A stretch of 5,973 nucleotides of DNA. It comes from Sphingomonadales bacterium (GTDB taxonomy: Bacteria; Pseudomonadota; Alphaproteobacteria; Sphingomonadales; Sphingomonadaceae). The notes below the pieces were generated by a model. That model was not told the DNA's origin, did no database searches, and saw only the letters and a list, made by a program, of their open reading frames with translations. The translations under genes and the position numbers were made by a program. The DNA lies in assembly GCA_017304125.1 (NCBI GenBank), contig JAFKLV010000129.1:1-5973 (forward strand). Direction: 5' to 3'. This document shows, piece by piece, positions 5,850 through 5,973 of this stretch. Each line of letters starts with the position of its first letter. The stretch's first letter is position 1.

Positions 5850-5973
5850 CAACTGTGTAGTCATGGAGTGTCGAGGAAGGGAGTTTGTGTTCGGGAGATA
5901 GCGTTGAGGACGGAGAGGAGTTTTCTGGCGGTAGCGATGTAGGCGAGCTTTGGCGGTTTACCGGCGGTGCGGA
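5850..5973 (-). mobile_element. IS110-family insertion sequence, transposase-3' end (partial)
   Basis: The window edge cuts an IS110-family element, leaving the end of its transposase gene and about 11 bases of non-coding terminus (5850-5860). The boundary is inferred from where the REP-like palindrome loses its pairing; because the flanking CCGG could belong to either side, the true junction could lie a few bases lower. No terminal inverted repeat can be assessed. The very short non-coding end after the transposase fits the IS110 subgroup, whose bridge RNA is encoded upstream of the transposase and so would lie outside the window. Confidence 0.6.
5861..5973 (-). CDS. IS110-family transposase, C-terminal end (cut by window edge)
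   Basis: The last 36 codons of a gene entering from the right edge and ending in TGA at 5863-5861. The translation includes RTAGKPPKLAYIATARKLLS, followed by VLNAISRTQTPFLDTP. The GKPPK-A-(x)-ARKLL-x-VLNA pattern is characteristic of the end of the IS110/IS116/IS902 transposase domain (Transposase_20). In this family the Tnp domain carries the catalytic serine in this C-terminal half and the RuvC-like DEDD domain is N-terminal; neither active site lies in the visible part, so intactness cannot be judged. The reading frame is clean to its natural stop, with no frameshift or internal stop. The call rests on a short but distinctive motif. Confidence 0.8.
   Translation of the reverse strand, partial: RTAGKPPKLAYIATARKLLSVLNAISRTQTPFLDTP

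Noticed and set aside
5277..5864. SmpB extended to the ATG at 5864 (195 residues)
   Set aside because: The extra 35 residues begin inside the transposase stop region, cross the REP-like repeat and the promoter candidate, and do not resemble SmpB. The start at 5759 gives normal family length.
5349..5942. Plus-strand 197-codon frame opposite smpB and the IS end
   Set aside because: It is antisense to smpB, runs across the REP-like repeat into the IS and has no recognisable motif.

Overview
This GC-rich window looks like chromosomal DNA from an alphaproteobacterium, most likely a sphingomonad. The evidence is a CckA-type cell-cycle hybrid kinase, promoter-like boxes close to the Caulobacter housekeeping pattern (TTGACGS - N10-14 - GCTANAWC), strong avoidance of A/T-rich codons, and a REP-like CCCCGGC-type palindrome. 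No sequence search was run, so the taxon is an inference.

All real genes are on the minus strand, so transcription runs from right to left. From the right edge they are: (1) the last 36 codons of an IS110-family transposase, whose element end lies against a half-destroyed REP-like palindrome; (2) smpB, the tmRNA partner of trans-translation; (3) a DUF2062 membrane protein overlapping smpB by one base (TGATG); (4) a secreted M13 (neprilysin/PepO-like) zinc metallopeptidase; (5) cckA, a 796-residue membrane hybrid histidine kinase; and (6) the first 41 codons of a response-regulator receiver protein, cut by the left edge. Spacings are short: about 90 bp from the IS end to smpB, a 1-base overlap, then 59, 60 and 39 bp. 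There is no gene-free stretch over 300 bases.

The genes form a compact co-directional block, but they may not form one operon. Candidate promoters precede smpB, the M13 gene and, more weakly, cckA. A perfect 12-bp inverted repeat fills most of the gap between the M13 gene and cckA. CckA and the receiver protein are the clearest functional pair: a phosphorelay kinase followed directly by a receiver. SmpB and DUF2062 are translationally coupled, but no functional link between them is visible.

The most interesting point is at the right edge. An IS110-family element, a class mobilised by a bridge-RNA-guided recombinase, appears to have inserted into a REP-like palindrome just upstream of smpB. 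The very long plus-strand open frame covering most of the window is an antisense artefact and is not annotated.
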